This document shows, one piece after another, positions 1 to 6,737 of a stretch of DNA of 30,346 nucleotides. Position 1 is the stretch's first letter; the number at the start of each line of letters is the position of its first letter. A program made the translations under genes and the position numbers. Source of the DNA: a virus; the IMG/VR virus record IMGVR_UViG_3300049595_000077, positions 1 to 30,346 of that record; one strand, written 5' to 3'. The notes under the pieces are model-generated. The model was not told the origin of the DNA. It worked only from the letters and a program-made list of their open reading frames with translations, and made no database searches.

Positions 1-1
1 C

Positions 2-70
2 ATCTATTGCAAAAACGGTATGTTTGTAGGTGTTGGCGGTTCTGTAACAGCAACGGTGTTTTATGGCTAA
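2..70 (+). CDS. 3' end of an upstream phage gene (partial)
   Basis: An open frame enters from the left edge and stops at TAA 68-70; only 22 residues are visible, ending VGVGGSVTATVFYG. The stop lies inside the start of the next gene (ATG at 63), an 8-base overlap typical of tightly coupled phage genes. The alternating beta-type residues and C-terminal aromatic-Gly end would suit a capsid-associated or decoration protein, but too little is present to name a family. The N-terminus lies outside the window. Confidence 0.6.
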   Translation: MYCKNGMFVGVGGSVTATVFYG

Positions 71-308
71 ATCTCCAGCATGGCAACGCAAAGAGGGCAA
101 ATCCGAGAAGGGCGGCTTGAACGCCAAAGGCCGAGCCTCCGCCAAAAAGCAAGGTATGAATTTGAAACCTCCCCAGCCGGAAGGCGGCTCTCGCAAAGAC
201 TCTTTCTGTGCGAGGATGGGCGGGATGAAAAAGAAGCTAACAAGTGCAAAGACAGCAAACGATCCAAATTCACGGATCAACAAAGCTCTTAGAGCATGGA
301 ATTGCTAA
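63..308 (+). CDS. Small basic DUF6321-like phage protein
   Basis: An 81-residue, strongly basic protein. It opens with KSPAWQRKEGK and GGLNAKGR, carries a central SFCARMGGM and ends RINKALRAWNC. From memory this pattern matches the DUF6321 family of small phage proteins, whose function is unknown; the assignment was not searched. The ATG at 63 overlaps the preceding stop, and no strong Shine-Dalgarno is seen, so translation is probably coupled. It heads a run of basic Gly/Lys-rich genes between the presumed capsid genes and the connectors. The C-terminal residue is cysteine, a trait shared with two nearby proteins. A minor virion or DNA-binding component is possible, but nothing in the sequence proves it. 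Confidence 0.88.
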   Translation: MAKSPAWQRKEGKSEKGGLNAKGRASAKKQGMNLKPPQPEGGSRKDSFCARMGGMKKKLTSAKTANDPNSRINKALRAWNC

Positions 309-309
309 C

Positions 310-558
310 ATGGAACTGATGGTCTGGAACGTAATACTCTCCTTTGCATCAGCACTGCTGCTGTTTTGGGTAAAGGTGTCCCACGATGAAGTAAAACGCC
401 TAAGTATTCTTTTGAGCAAAACTCGTGAAGAAAACGCAGAAAAGTTTGTAACCAAATCAGATGTTCATAATGACATTAACCGAGTGCTGGCCAGATTGGA
501 TCGTCTTGAAAGCAAGATAGACGACTTTATGAAGGAGCATCGCAGTGCCCTCAGTTAG
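310..558 (+). CDS. Small membrane protein with one TM segment and coiled coil
   Basis: 82 residues. Residues about 5-22 form a hydrophobic helix (WNVILSFASALLLFWV), followed by a charged, heptad-like helical region to the C-terminus (DINRVLARLDRLESKIDDFM). I chose ATG 310, one base after the previous stop at 308; an upstream in-frame ATG at 244 would add a 22-residue extension lying wholly inside the preceding gene and unlike a membrane protein N-terminus. The design of a short N-terminal anchor plus soluble coiled coil resembles the gene at 11087 in the lysis block and is compatible with a holin-like, antiholin-like or inner-membrane spanin-like role. No family could be assigned with certainty. 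Confidence 0.8.
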   Translation: MELMVWNVILSFASALLLFWVKVSHDEVKRLSILLSKTREENAEKFVTKSDVHNDINRVLARLDRLESKIDDFMKEHRSALS

Positions 559-1009
559 TAAGAAGCAACACAATTTCATGGCAGCGGTGGCTAACAACCC
601 ATCGTTTGCTAAGAAAGCAGGCGTCCCACAGTCTGTGGGTAAAGAGTTTAATCAGGCCGACAAAGGTCGTAAATTTTCTAAAGGTGGCGATATGAAAAAG
701 ATGAATATGGGTGGATACGCAGACGGTGGCATGACCATGGTCAAAAAAGGCGACAAGATGGTTCCTGACTTTGCTGCTGACGGCAAGGGCAAGATGGCCA
801 AAGGCGGCATGGCTAAAGGCAAAATGCCAGCAGCTTTGGCTAAGCATGCAGGCATGCCAGCTTCCAAGGCTCACAAAGGTCTGAAGGCTGGCGGTATGGC
901 TGCATCCAAAATGGGTTCGGTTAAAACTTCTTCTAGCCGTGATGGTATTGCTACTAAAGGCAAAACCAAAGGCACAATGATTACCATGAAAAATGGCGGG
1001 AAGTGCTAA
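545..1009 (+). CDS. Basic Gly/Lys/Met-rich phage protein, GTG start
   Basis: A 154-residue basic protein starting at GTG 545, overlapping the end of the previous gene. The first 35 residues (SKKQHNFMAAVANNPSFAKK, then GVPQSVGKEF) look like a compact helical head that recalls DUF3008-type small proteins. The rest is low complexity: KGGxMKK, GGYADGG, many AKGGMAKGKMP-like segments. Near the C-terminus is DGIATKGKTKG, a motif that recurs in the genes at 1013 and 4445, and the last residue is Cys. An internal or DNA-associated virion protein is a reasonable guess from composition; no enzymatic motif is present. The long antisense reading frame over this gene is a compositional shadow. Confidence 0.85.
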   Translation: MPSVSKKQHNFMAAVANNPSFAKKAGVPQSVGKEFNQADKGRKFSKGGDMKKMNMGGYADGGMTMVKKGDKMVPDFAADGKGKMAKGGMAKGKMPAALAKHAGMPASKAHKGLKAGGMAASKMGSVKTSSSRDGIATKGKTKGTMITMKNGGKC

Positions 1010-1012
1010 GCC

Positions 1013-1285
1013 ATGAAAAAATACGCTGAAGGTGGTATCTATACCGCTGAAATGGGTAAACCTCCTACTGACCCAGAAGGCGTACCCGCTGTAAAAAAGA
1101 CCGCGCCTAAGCCTGCGCCTAAGAAAACTGCGCCTCCAAAAGACACAGTGTTCCGCGAAGGTATGCCAGTTCCACAAGACAAGGATGGCGCATCTGTGAG
1201 TAAAACTAAGAAGATGGCCAGTGGTGGCGTTACCCGTGCAGACGGTATTGCTCAGCGTGGTAAGACACGCGGAAAGATGTGCTGA
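1013..1285 (+). CDS. Small basic phage protein with DGIAQRGKTRG motif
   Basis: 90 residues, beginning MKKYAEGG and containing a Pro/Ala/Lys segment (residues about 28-43) reminiscent of a flexible linker. The C-terminal part reads SGGVTRADGIAQRGKTRGKMC: the same DGIAxxGKTxG signature as in the genes at 545 and 4445, again ending in Cys. It starts three bases after the preceding stop and ends one base before the next ATG, so it belongs to the same coupled array. No catalytic motif is visible. The shared tail suggests either paralogy within the cassette or a common docking or sorting peptide; function unknown. Confidence 0.85.
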   Translation: MKKYAEGGIYTAEMGKPPTDPEGVPAVKKTAPKPAPKKTAPPKDTVFREGMPVPQDKDGASVSKTKKMASGGVTRADGIAQRGKTRGKMC

Positions 1286-1286
1286 T

Positions 1287-1463
1287 ATGGCAACCGCAAA
1301 ACCCGCAGGCAGTGTAGTTAAGTCTTTAAAAAAGGCTGGGTTTTACGGTGCAAGTGAACCCAAACGACTGGCTATCATTAACAAAGTTACAACCAAACCC
1401 CAGCGGATAAAGATGGTTGATAAATTGTTTTTAGCCAAAAAAGCTAAAGGTAAAACAAAATGA
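1287..1463 (+). CDS. Small basic helical phage protein, unknown function
   Basis: 58 residues from ATG 1287, one base after the previous TGA. A longer in-frame start at 1221 exists, but its extra residues lie within the upstream gene in another frame and are not credible. The protein reads MATAKPAGSVVKSLKKAGFY, then a helical segment with KRLAIINKVTTKPQRIKMVDKLF and a Lys-rich end. I recall similar small proteins in environmental phage contigs but know no named family. Its TGA overlaps the next start (ATGA at 1460), which indicates translational coupling. High charge suggests nucleic-acid or scaffold contact; this is inference. Confidence 0.82.
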   Translation: MATAKPAGSVVKSLKKAGFYGASEPKRLAIINKVTTKPQRIKMVDKLFLAKKAKGKTK

Positions 1464-1735
1464 TGCCAAGCCGTGGTATGGGAGCCATATCCCCAAGCAA
1501 AATGCCCGGTGCAAAGAAAAAAGCACGTCGGGACGATACTGACTTTACTCAGTATAAAGAGGGCGGCAAAGTTAATGCTGCTGGCAATTACACCAAACCC
1601 GGCCTTCGTAAGAGAATTGTGTCTCAGGTAAAGTCCGCAGCAACCCACGGTACAGGCGCAGGCCAATGGTCAGCCCGTAAAGCACAACTTGTTGCTAAGA
1701 AGTACAAAGAAGCTGGCGGGGGGTACAAAGATTGA
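1460..1735 (+). CDS. Small basic protein with GQWSARKAQ...AGGGY motif (DUF5872-like)
   Basis: 91 residues. The N-terminal third is Met/Lys/Arg-rich and contains QYKEGGKVNAAG; the C-terminal half carries GLRKRIVSQVKS, then GAGQWSARKAQLVAKKYKEA followed by GGGYKD. That last motif is familiar to me from a small family of viral and bacterial proteins that I believe is DUF5872; the family name is uncertain but the motif is distinctive. ATG 1460 overlaps the preceding stop by four bases. The gene sits in the array of basic proteins before the connector genes. Function is unknown; a compact nucleic-acid-binding fold is plausible from the Arg/Lys/Trp content. Confidence 0.85.
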   Translation: MMPSRGMGAISPSKMPGAKKKARRDDTDFTQYKEGGKVNAAGNYTKPGLRKRIVSQVKSAATHGTGAGQWSARKAQLVAKKYKEAGGGYKD

Positions 1736-1965
1736 AAGCCCCTCAAAAATCGCTCAAAGATTGGGGTGACCAGAAATGGCGCACTAAGTCTGGTAAACCG
1801 TCAAGTAAGACGGGAGAGCGGTATTTGCCCGAAGCGGCTATTAAATCTTTAAGCCCAGCAGAATACGCAGCTACAACCAAAGCCAAACGTGCTGGTAAAG
1901 CATCTGGTAAACAATTTGTAGCGCAACCTAAAACTATTGCAAAGAAAACAGCGGGGTTCAGATAA
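1732..1965 (+). CDS. Small basic phage protein, TTG start
   Basis: 77 residues. No ATG occurs in this frame before the body of the protein, and the only start that keeps the conserved-looking N-terminus is TTG 1732, which overlaps the previous TGA (TTGA). The protein reads KAPQKSLKDWGDQKWRTKSG, then KPSSKTGERYLPEAAIKSLS and ends with an AGKASGKQF...KKTAGFR basic tail. I recall close relatives in many uncultured phages; the family is uncharacterised. The WGDQKWRTKSGKPS stretch with conserved Trp, Lys and Arg suggests a defined fold rather than low-complexity sequence. The TAATG junction with the next gene at 1965 again implies coupling. Confidence 0.82.
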   Translation: MKAPQKSLKDWGDQKWRTKSGKPSSKTGERYLPEAAIKSLSPAEYAATTKAKRAGKASGKQFVAQPKTIAKKTAGFR

Positions 1966-3116
1966 TGGCATCTCTATACGAACAACTAATGGCTTCCAAA
2001 GGCGCTCCAAAGGCAGCCGGGGCTTCTAATTCCACACAACTTCGTAAAGCTCCTATGAGCTTGCGTTCTGCCATGCGTAAGTACGCAGAAGGCGGTGATG
2101 TTAACGGTCAGGGCTTTGATGATGGGCGGGATATGTCCCGTTCTGTAATGCAAGGGGCCCCCATGCAAGGTGGCAATCTAGGTGCTGGTTTGGCGCAAGC
2201 GGTTCAAGGGATTCAAGGCGGCAGGCTGCAAGGTAATGACTTTACGCAGGCTTTGATGGACATTGCTAAACAAGCTCAAACACAAAATCAGCAAGATATT
2301 GTTGAGCCTAGATTTCCAGAAAGAGTGCGCCCCCCAGAGCGTCCAGAAGAGCCGCGTTATGAAGAGCCACGTTATGAGGAGCCACGCCGTCCAGAAGAGC
2401 CGCGTTATGAGGAGCCACGCCGTCCAGAAGAGCCACGTCCAGACCCCCGTTCCCCAGAGATTTATCCACAGGACTACGCTGGCCCAAGGACTACAGGTTC
2501 AACACAAACTCAAGAAATAGGGCCACGCACTTCTTACCGCATAAACGATGATGGTTCAAGAACTGAAATTGGCTACGACGGTCAGCCTATTGCTAACTAC
2601 ACGCCAGAGCAATTGGCTATGCATTACGCCACGATGGGTATTGGCCAGCCCGAGTATCGTTATGTTTGGAATGGCCAAGGATACGATAAATTGCCAAATG
2701 GCCCACAAATTGGCTATGACCCCGGCACAACTACTGCGCCCTATCCAGAAGAGCCAACTACTGCGCCAATGCCAATGTTTCCTGACACAGCGCCTTACCC
2801 AGACACAGCTCCAATGCCAATGTTTCCTGACACAGCGCCAATGCCTGTAGATTACTACAACCCATCACCCCCTATGGACTTTACACAAGATCCGGGGTTT
2901 ACTCCAATGCCAACGCCCATAGGAGTAGCAAAATCCTTAGAAAGAGGTGGTGATATTGGAAAGCTATTGCAAGACTTAACTTCACGTTCAGGTGGTCAAC
3001 AAAGTGAGGGCTTAGCCGCATTGATTGCAAAAGCACTTGCTGGTGGGGGCGGAGGCGGTTCGTTAGAAGAACAACGCAGATTGATGAGTCTTCTTGAAAT
3101 GTTAAAGGGCAGATAA
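1965..3116 (+). CDS. Pro/Gly-rich repeat-containing virion-associated protein
   Basis: 383 residues, largely disordered in appearance. The N-terminus (MASLYEQLMASKG) is followed by AMRKYAEGGDVNG, a form of the YAEGG motif seen in several genes here. A central tract repeats RPEEPRYEEPR (2340-2447), and another repeats APMPMFPDT (2763-2846). A Tyr-rich stretch between them contains YRYVWNGQGYDKLP. The end (IAKALAGGGGGG followed by SLEEQRRLMSLLEMLKGR) is a glycine hinge plus short amphipathic helix, a plausible docking peptide. No enzyme motif is visible. It is placed immediately upstream of, and overlapping, the connector gene. A head-internal, scaffold-like or tail-associated role is possible but not shown. 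Confidence 0.82.
   Translation: MASLYEQLMASKGAPKAAGASNSTQLRKAPMSLRSAMRKYAEGGDVNGQGFDDGRDMSRSVMQGAPMQGGNLGAGLAQAVQGIQGGRLQGNDFTQALMDIAKQAQTQNQQDIVEPRFPERVRPPERPEEPRYEEPRYEEPRRPEEPRYEEPRRPEEPRPDPRSPEIYPQDYAGPRTTGSTQTQEIGPRTSYRINDDGSRTEIGYDGQPIANYTPEQLAMHYATMGIGQPEYRYVWNGQGYDKLPNGPQIGYDPGTTTAPYPEEPTTAPMPMFPDTAPYPDTAPMPMFPDTAPMPVDYYNPSPPMDFTQDPGFTPMPTPIGVAKSLERGGDIGKLLQDLTSRSGGQQSEGLAALIAKALAGGGGGGSLEEQRRLMSLLEMLKGR
2340..2447 (+). repeat. 33-bp in-frame repeats encoding RPEEPRYEEPR
   Basis: About three copies, with one partial duplication, of a unit beginning cgtccagaagagccgcgtta. The unit is a multiple of three and encodes a Pro/Glu/Arg/Tyr peptide, so copy-number change would not break the frame. 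Probably a flexible spacer. Confidence 0.8.
2763..2846 (+). repeat. 27-bp in-frame repeats encoding APMPMFPDT
   Basis: Two almost identical copies, at 2763-2789 and 2808-2834, separated by an 18-base shorter version (APYPDT) and followed by a truncated third copy. Met/Pro-rich linker within the protein at 1965. Confidence 0.7.
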
Positions 3117-4051
3117 TGACTACTACCGGCTCAACCCTCTTCAACATGGAGTTTACCGAGATCGCTGAAGAAGCGTGGGAGAGGGCTGGCCGTGAGATGC
3201 GTACTGGTTATGACTTGCGCACAGCGCGTCGTTCTATGAACTTAATGACCATTGAGTGGCAGTCCAAAGGCATCAACATGTGGACAATGGAACAGGGGAT
3301 CATTAACTTGACCCCCGGTTTAGCTACGTATGCGCTGCCAAAAGATACTATTGACCTTCTAGAACATGTAATCCGTACGGGATCTAACACTGCTTCTACG
3401 CAAGCCGATTTAACCGTTTCACGCATTAGCGTCTCAACTTATGCAACTATTCCAAACAAGCTTAGCCAAGCTCGCCCAATTCAAGTCTGGATTCAAAGAC
3501 TTTCTGGCGAAACTAATCCAACCAATTCAGTCTTGGTGGGCGCGGTTACGTCAACGGACACCACAATAACGCTTAACACCATAGTGGGTTTGGCGGGTTC
3601 TGGTTTTATCCGCATTGATTCAGAAGATATTTACTACACATACGTATCAGGGAATACCCTAGGTGGTGTGTACCGTGGTCAAAACAACACAACTGCCGCA
3701 TCCCATACTGATGGCTCAGCTATTTTTGTACCCCAGCTTCCTGCTGTAACAGTTTGGCCTACGCCTGATAACAGCACGCCGTATCAGTTTGTGTACTGGA
3801 GACTTCGCCGAGTGCAAGATGCTGGCGCTGGTGTTGAAACCGCTGACATGAACTTTCGCTTTTTACCGTGCCTTGTAGCTGGTTTGGCGTATCACATTGC
3901 AATCAAAGTACCTGAATTGATGCCCCGCATCCAGATGCTTAAACAGATTTACGATGAGACCTTTGAGATTGCCGCTGGTGAAGACCGAGAGAAAGCTCCG
4001 CTTCGCCTTGTTCCTAGGCCAATGTTTATTGGAAGTGGCGGGGGTTACTAA
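3116..4051 (+). CDS. Head-tail connector / head-completion protein, P22 gp4-like
   Basis: 311 residues. The N-terminal helical part (FTEIAEEAWERAGREMR, then ARRSMNLMTIEWQSKGINMW) resembles the helix bundle of P22 gp4-type tail accessory factors, which bind beneath the portal and close the packaged head. This is a pattern-level match, not a searched one. After TPGLATYALPKDTIDLLEHV comes a beta-rich insertion at about residues 132-207, rich in Thr/Val/Gly, which looks like an added domain exposed on the neck. The C-terminal helical part (RFLPCLVAGLAYHIAIKVPEL) returns to the core fold. ATG 3116 overlaps the previous stop. Neighbouring zinc-ribbon and SU10-type adaptor genes support a connector role. 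Confidence 0.87.
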   Translation: MTTTGSTLFNMEFTEIAEEAWERAGREMRTGYDLRTARRSMNLMTIEWQSKGINMWTMEQGIINLTPGLATYALPKDTIDLLEHVIRTGSNTASTQADLTVSRISVSTYATIPNKLSQARPIQVWIQRLSGETNPTNSVLVGAVTSTDTTITLNTIVGLAGSGFIRIDSEDIYYTYVSGNTLGGVYRGQNNTTAASHTDGSAIFVPQLPAVTVWPTPDNSTPYQFVYWRLRRVQDAGAGVETADMNFRFLPCLVAGLAYHIAIKVPELMPRIQMLKQIYDETFEIAAGEDREKAPLRLVPRPMFIGSGGGY

Positions 4052-4434
4052 TGGGTAATCGGTACGCATCCGGCAAGATAGCGATTGCTGAATGTGATCG
4101 CTGTGGTCAGCAATTTAGGTTAAAACAACTTAAGACTGAAATCATTAAACAGCGTAAGTATGAATTGTTGGTTTGCCCTGAGTGCTGGGATCCAGATCAG
4201 CCACAGTTAATGTTAGGTACGTTTCCAGTAGATGACCCACAAGCTTTGCGTAACCCGCGTAGGGATACAACGTATGTAACTTCTGGTGTTAACTCGGCTG
4301 GTAACTTGTCAGGCGGTTCACGAGACATTCAGTGGGGCTGGGCTCCAGTTGGTGGGTCTAGATTTTTTGATAATGAATTGACACCAAACTACTTGGTGGC
4401 AACGACATTTGTTGGTACAGTAACGGTTAGTTAA
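4051..4434 (+). CDS. Zinc-ribbon phage structural protein
   Basis: 127 residues. Two CxxC knuckles, C15-x2-C18 (ECDRCG) and C42-x2-C45 (VCPECW), separated by 23 residues, form a classical zinc ribbon. The second half contains GTFPVDDPQALRNPR and DIQWGWAPVGGSRFF, which I remember as conserved in environmental podophage proteins next to the connector genes. Start ATG 4051 overlaps the upstream TAA, preceded by a G-rich stretch that may serve as ribosome-binding site. Likely a small virion or assembly component held together by zinc, although a DNA-contact role during packaging cannot be excluded. The protein ends in a beta-type VGTVTVS. Confidence 0.87.
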   Translation: MGNRYASGKIAIAECDRCGQQFRLKQLKTEIIKQRKYELLVCPECWDPDQPQLMLGTFPVDDPQALRNPRRDTTYVTSGVNSAGNLSGGSRDIQWGWAPVGGSRFFDNELTPNYLVATTFVGTVTVS

Positions 4435-4444
4435 GGAGATTAAA

Positions 4445-4633
4445 ATGGCATTTAGAAAATCAGCCGACGGTATTGCTAAAAAAGGTAAAACCGAAGGTAA
4501 AAATTTAGGTGATAGCGGCCCTACTGCTGGCATGATGCACGGCGGTAAAGGCAAAGGTAAGGGTAAAACCAATGCCGATATGAAGACTATGGGTCGTAAC
4601 TTGGCAAAAATTGCTAATCAGAAACGAGGCTAA
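4445..4633 (+). CDS. Small Gly/Lys-rich protein with DGIAKKGKTEG motif
   Basis: 62 residues, starting at ATG 4445 with a good Shine-Dalgarno (aaggag) about six bases upstream. It begins MAFRKSADGIAKKGKTEGKN, carrying near its N-terminus the same signature found near the C-termini of the proteins at 545 and 1013. The centre is GGKGKGKGKTN and the end is a basic helix (MKTMGRNLAKIANQKRG). Position between connector genes and high basic charge suggest a minor virion component or DNA-associated peptide. No family is recognised. Confidence 0.83.
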   Translation: MAFRKSADGIAKKGKTEGKNLGDSGPTAGMMHGGKGKGKGKTNADMKTMGRNLAKIANQKRG

Positions 4634-4635
4634 TC

Positions 4636-4899
4636 ATGGCTACATACAGCAAAAAATTGATGGGTAAAGAAGTTGGCGATGCCAAAGTCTATGCTAAACC
4701 ACACACAATGTCTGGCAAAGCTGTCAGTGCTTCTACTAACCCCGGCTCTGGCCCTGACCACAGTGATGCAAATACAGTCAATATGTCTGTAGGCAACATC
4801 TCTCGCCGTCCACAGCCAGCCGCTAAAACTTCGGGTATCAAAATGCGTGGCGCAGGTGCAGCGACTAAAGGTGTAATGTCAAGAGGCCCAATGGCATGA
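4636..4899 (+). CDS. Small basic phage protein ending RGAGAATKGVMSRGPMA
   Basis: 87 residues starting three bases after the previous stop. It has a Lys-rich N-terminus (MATYSKKLMGKEVGDAKVYA), a Ser/Asn/Gly-rich middle and a C-terminal KMRGAGAATKGVMSRGPMA, a motif I recall as recurring in environmental phage contigs beside adaptor genes. The ATGA overlap with the SU10-type adaptor gene (4896) suggests coupled translation and perhaps a shared assembly step. No enzymatic or membrane motif is visible. Function unknown. Confidence 0.83.
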   Translation: MATYSKKLMGKEVGDAKVYAKPHTMSGKAVSASTNPGSGPDHSDANTVNMSVGNISRRPQPAAKTSGIKMRGAGAATKGVMSRGPMA

Positions 4900-5735
4900 A
4901 TTACACCGAGCTTGTCACGCAGGTAAGCGATTACTGCGAGAACTCTTTCCCAACTGACAATATGAATGTGTTCATTCGTCAGGCGGAGCAGCGCATCTAT
5001 AACACCGCGCAGCCAGCTAATTTGCGAAAGAACGTGACGGGCATATTAACCACTGGTAATAAGTATCTTCAGTGCCCAACAGATTTCTTATCTGTTTACA
5101 GCCTTGCCGTATACCCGTATAACACGACAACTGCCACAGGAACATCTGGGCAGAAAACAATTGTGGTTGCTAGTACGACAGGTATTGCAGTAGGTCAGCA
5201 GGCAACCGGCACAGGAATTGGCACTAACGCACAGGTTAGAAGTATTGTGGGGACTACGGTCACCTTAACAGTCGCAAACAACGGTACGGTATCAGGCTCT
5301 ATTGCCTTCCAAGGTGATTACTTATATCTTTTAAACAAAGACGTTAACTTTATCCGTGAAGCTTACCCTTTGTCTGCATTTGCATCTGAGCCTAAACACT
5401 ACGCCATCTTTGGCCCCCGGTCAGACAATGTAAATGAGTTGACGTTTATTGTTGGCCCTACACCAAGTGCTGCATACAACGCAGAGCTTCATTACAACTA
5501 CTACCCTGAGTCTATTGTCACTGCCGAAACCACTTGGCTAGGCGATAACTTTGATTCTGTTTTGTTGTATGGAACTATATGCGAAGCCTATACCTACATG
5601 AAGGGTGAGGCTGACATGGTGGCTCTTGCTCAACAACGTTACGTACAAGCTATTGCTCTGTATAAAAACTTGTCGGATGGCAAACAACGTGCTGATGCTT
5701 ATCGTGATGGTCAAATTAGGGTGGCTGTTTCATGA
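4896..5735 (+). CDS. Adaptor (portal-proximal) protein, SU10-type
   Basis: 279 residues. N-terminal MNYTELVTQVSDYCENSF followed by FIRQAEQRIYNTAQPANLRKN matches my memory of the SU10-type adaptor family, the dodecameric ring beneath the portal in podoviruses. A Thr/Gly/Val-rich beta segment at about residues 77-138 interrupts the core (between VYPYN and GDYLYLLNKDV) and looks like an added domain. The C-terminal portion has HYNYYPESI and a helical stretch (TICEAYTYMKGEADMVALAQ) typical of these proteins. It overlaps both neighbours by four bases. A second connector (3116) lies upstream; the two probably form successive rings of the neck. Confidence 0.87.
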   Translation: MNYTELVTQVSDYCENSFPTDNMNVFIRQAEQRIYNTAQPANLRKNVTGILTTGNKYLQCPTDFLSVYSLAVYPYNTTTATGTSGQKTIVVASTTGIAVGQQATGTGIGTNAQVRSIVGTTVTLTVANNGTVSGSIAFQGDYLYLLNKDVNFIREAYPLSAFASEPKHYAIFGPRSDNVNELTFIVGPTPSAAYNAELHYNYYPESIVTAETTWLGDNFDSVLLYGTICEAYTYMKGEADMVALAQQRYVQAIALYKNLSDGKQRADAYRDGQIRVAVS

Positions 5736-6148
5736 GCAGTATTCTCCAAACCCAGACCACTAGTTTCAAAACGGAGCTATACACAGGCGTTCACAACCTG
5801 TCTTCAAATACGTTAAAGATAGCCCTGTATACGGCTAATGCCAATTTAAACGAAGCCACTACTGCTTACACGACAAGTGGTGAAGTGACTGGTACGGGTT
5901 ATGTGGCTGGTGGCGTAACGCTAACGGGCGTAACCATTAGCTCGTCTGGTTACACGGCGTATGTAGATTTTGCCGATGTGGTGTTTAACGCTTCAGTAAC
6001 GGCTCGTTGTGCTTTGATCTACAACGTTACCCAAGGTAATAAATCCATTGCTGTGTTGGACTTTGGGTCTGACAAGACTTCTACTAATTTCACTATTACA
6101 ATGCCTGCAAACACAGCAACAGCAGCATTGATTCGTTCTTCTAACTAA
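5732..6148 (+). CDS. Beta-rich small virion protein (probable tail/decoration)
   Basis: 138 residues. The pattern FKTELYTGVHNLSSNTLKIA, LYTANANLNE, TGTGYVAGG, then ARCALIYNVTQGNKSIAVLD and ending ALIRSSN is familiar from many tailed-phage contigs, where it is usually annotated as hypothetical or tail-associated. Alternating hydrophobic and Thr/Ser residues predict an all-beta fold, without membrane segments or catalytic residues. It overlaps the adaptor gene at its start and is followed by a clear aaggag ribosome-binding site for the next gene. Placement between the neck and the fibre genes favours a surface or tail-fibre-base role; direct evidence is lacking. Confidence 0.83.
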   Translation: MSSILQTQTTSFKTELYTGVHNLSSNTLKIALYTANANLNEATTAYTTSGEVTGTGYVAGGVTLTGVTISSSGYTAYVDFADVVFNASVTARCALIYNVTQGNKSIAVLDFGSDKTSTNFTITMPANTATAALIRSSN

Positions 6149-6157
6149 GGAGTCATC

Positions 6158-6736
6158 ATGACTATTGAAAAAACCAAAGCCACTGACGTTGTTTCTAGTG
6201 GTCTGACTTGTAACACCAAAGCCGGTGAGGACGCAAAGGCGACCGGTTTATTTGAAATCAAATGCCATGACAAAGATGGTAACTTGAAGTGGACTGCTGA
6301 GTCTAAGAACTTGGTGGTTAACGCGGGTCTGGCATACATGGCGGGCAGTGCTTTGACCTCAGTAACCCAGATCACCACTTGGTATCTTGGCTTGTACGGC
6401 GCTGGCGCTTCTAATACACCTGCGGCGGGCGACACAATGGCTTCCCATGCTGGTTGGACAGAAGTTACGGCATACAGCAACGGAACCCGTGTGACTGCTA
6501 CTTTTGTAACAGCTACAACCGCTAATCCATCCGTGGTAACTAATACAGCTTCACCAGCCGTGTTTAACATTAACGGCACGGCAACAGTTGGCGGTGCGTT
6601 TTTGACGAGCAACGATACTAAAGGTGGCACAACAGGAACATTGTTCTCTGCCGCTGACTTTGGCTCACCCGGTGACCGTTCTGTGGTGAACAGCGATACT
6701 TTATCTGTGACTTACACATTCAGCTTGGCGGCTTAA
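6158..6736 (+). CDS. Beta-rich virion protein (probable fibre/appendage component)
   Basis: 192 residues with a strong Shine-Dalgarno (aaggag) upstream of ATG 6158. After a polar N-terminus it reads GLFEIKCHDKDGNLKWTAES and KNLVVNAGLAYMAG, then WYLGLYGAG and DTMASHAGWTEVTAY. I recall this set of motifs in uncharacterised phage proteins adjacent to fibre genes. The C-terminal half is Thr/Ala/Val-rich beta structure ending in TLSVTYTFSLAA. No enzyme signature is seen. It is probably a structural appendage protein expressed with the fibres; whether it contacts receptor, tail or capsid cannot be told from sequence. Confidence 0.82.
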   Translation: MTIEKTKATDVVSSGLTCNTKAGEDAKATGLFEIKCHDKDGNLKWTAESKNLVVNAGLAYMAGSALTSVTQITTWYLGLYGAGASNTPAAGDTMASHAGWTEVTAYSNGTRVTATFVTATTANPSVVTNTASPAVFNINGTATVGGAFLTSNDTKGGTTGTLFSAADFGSPGDRSVVNSDTLSVTYTFSLAA

Positions 6737-6737
6737 T

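Noticed and set aside
551-1177. 208-residue minus-strand frame rich in His, Phe and Cys
   Set aside because: It spans two well-supported, coupled plus-strand genes, and its residues are those expected from reversing Lys/Gly/Met codons.
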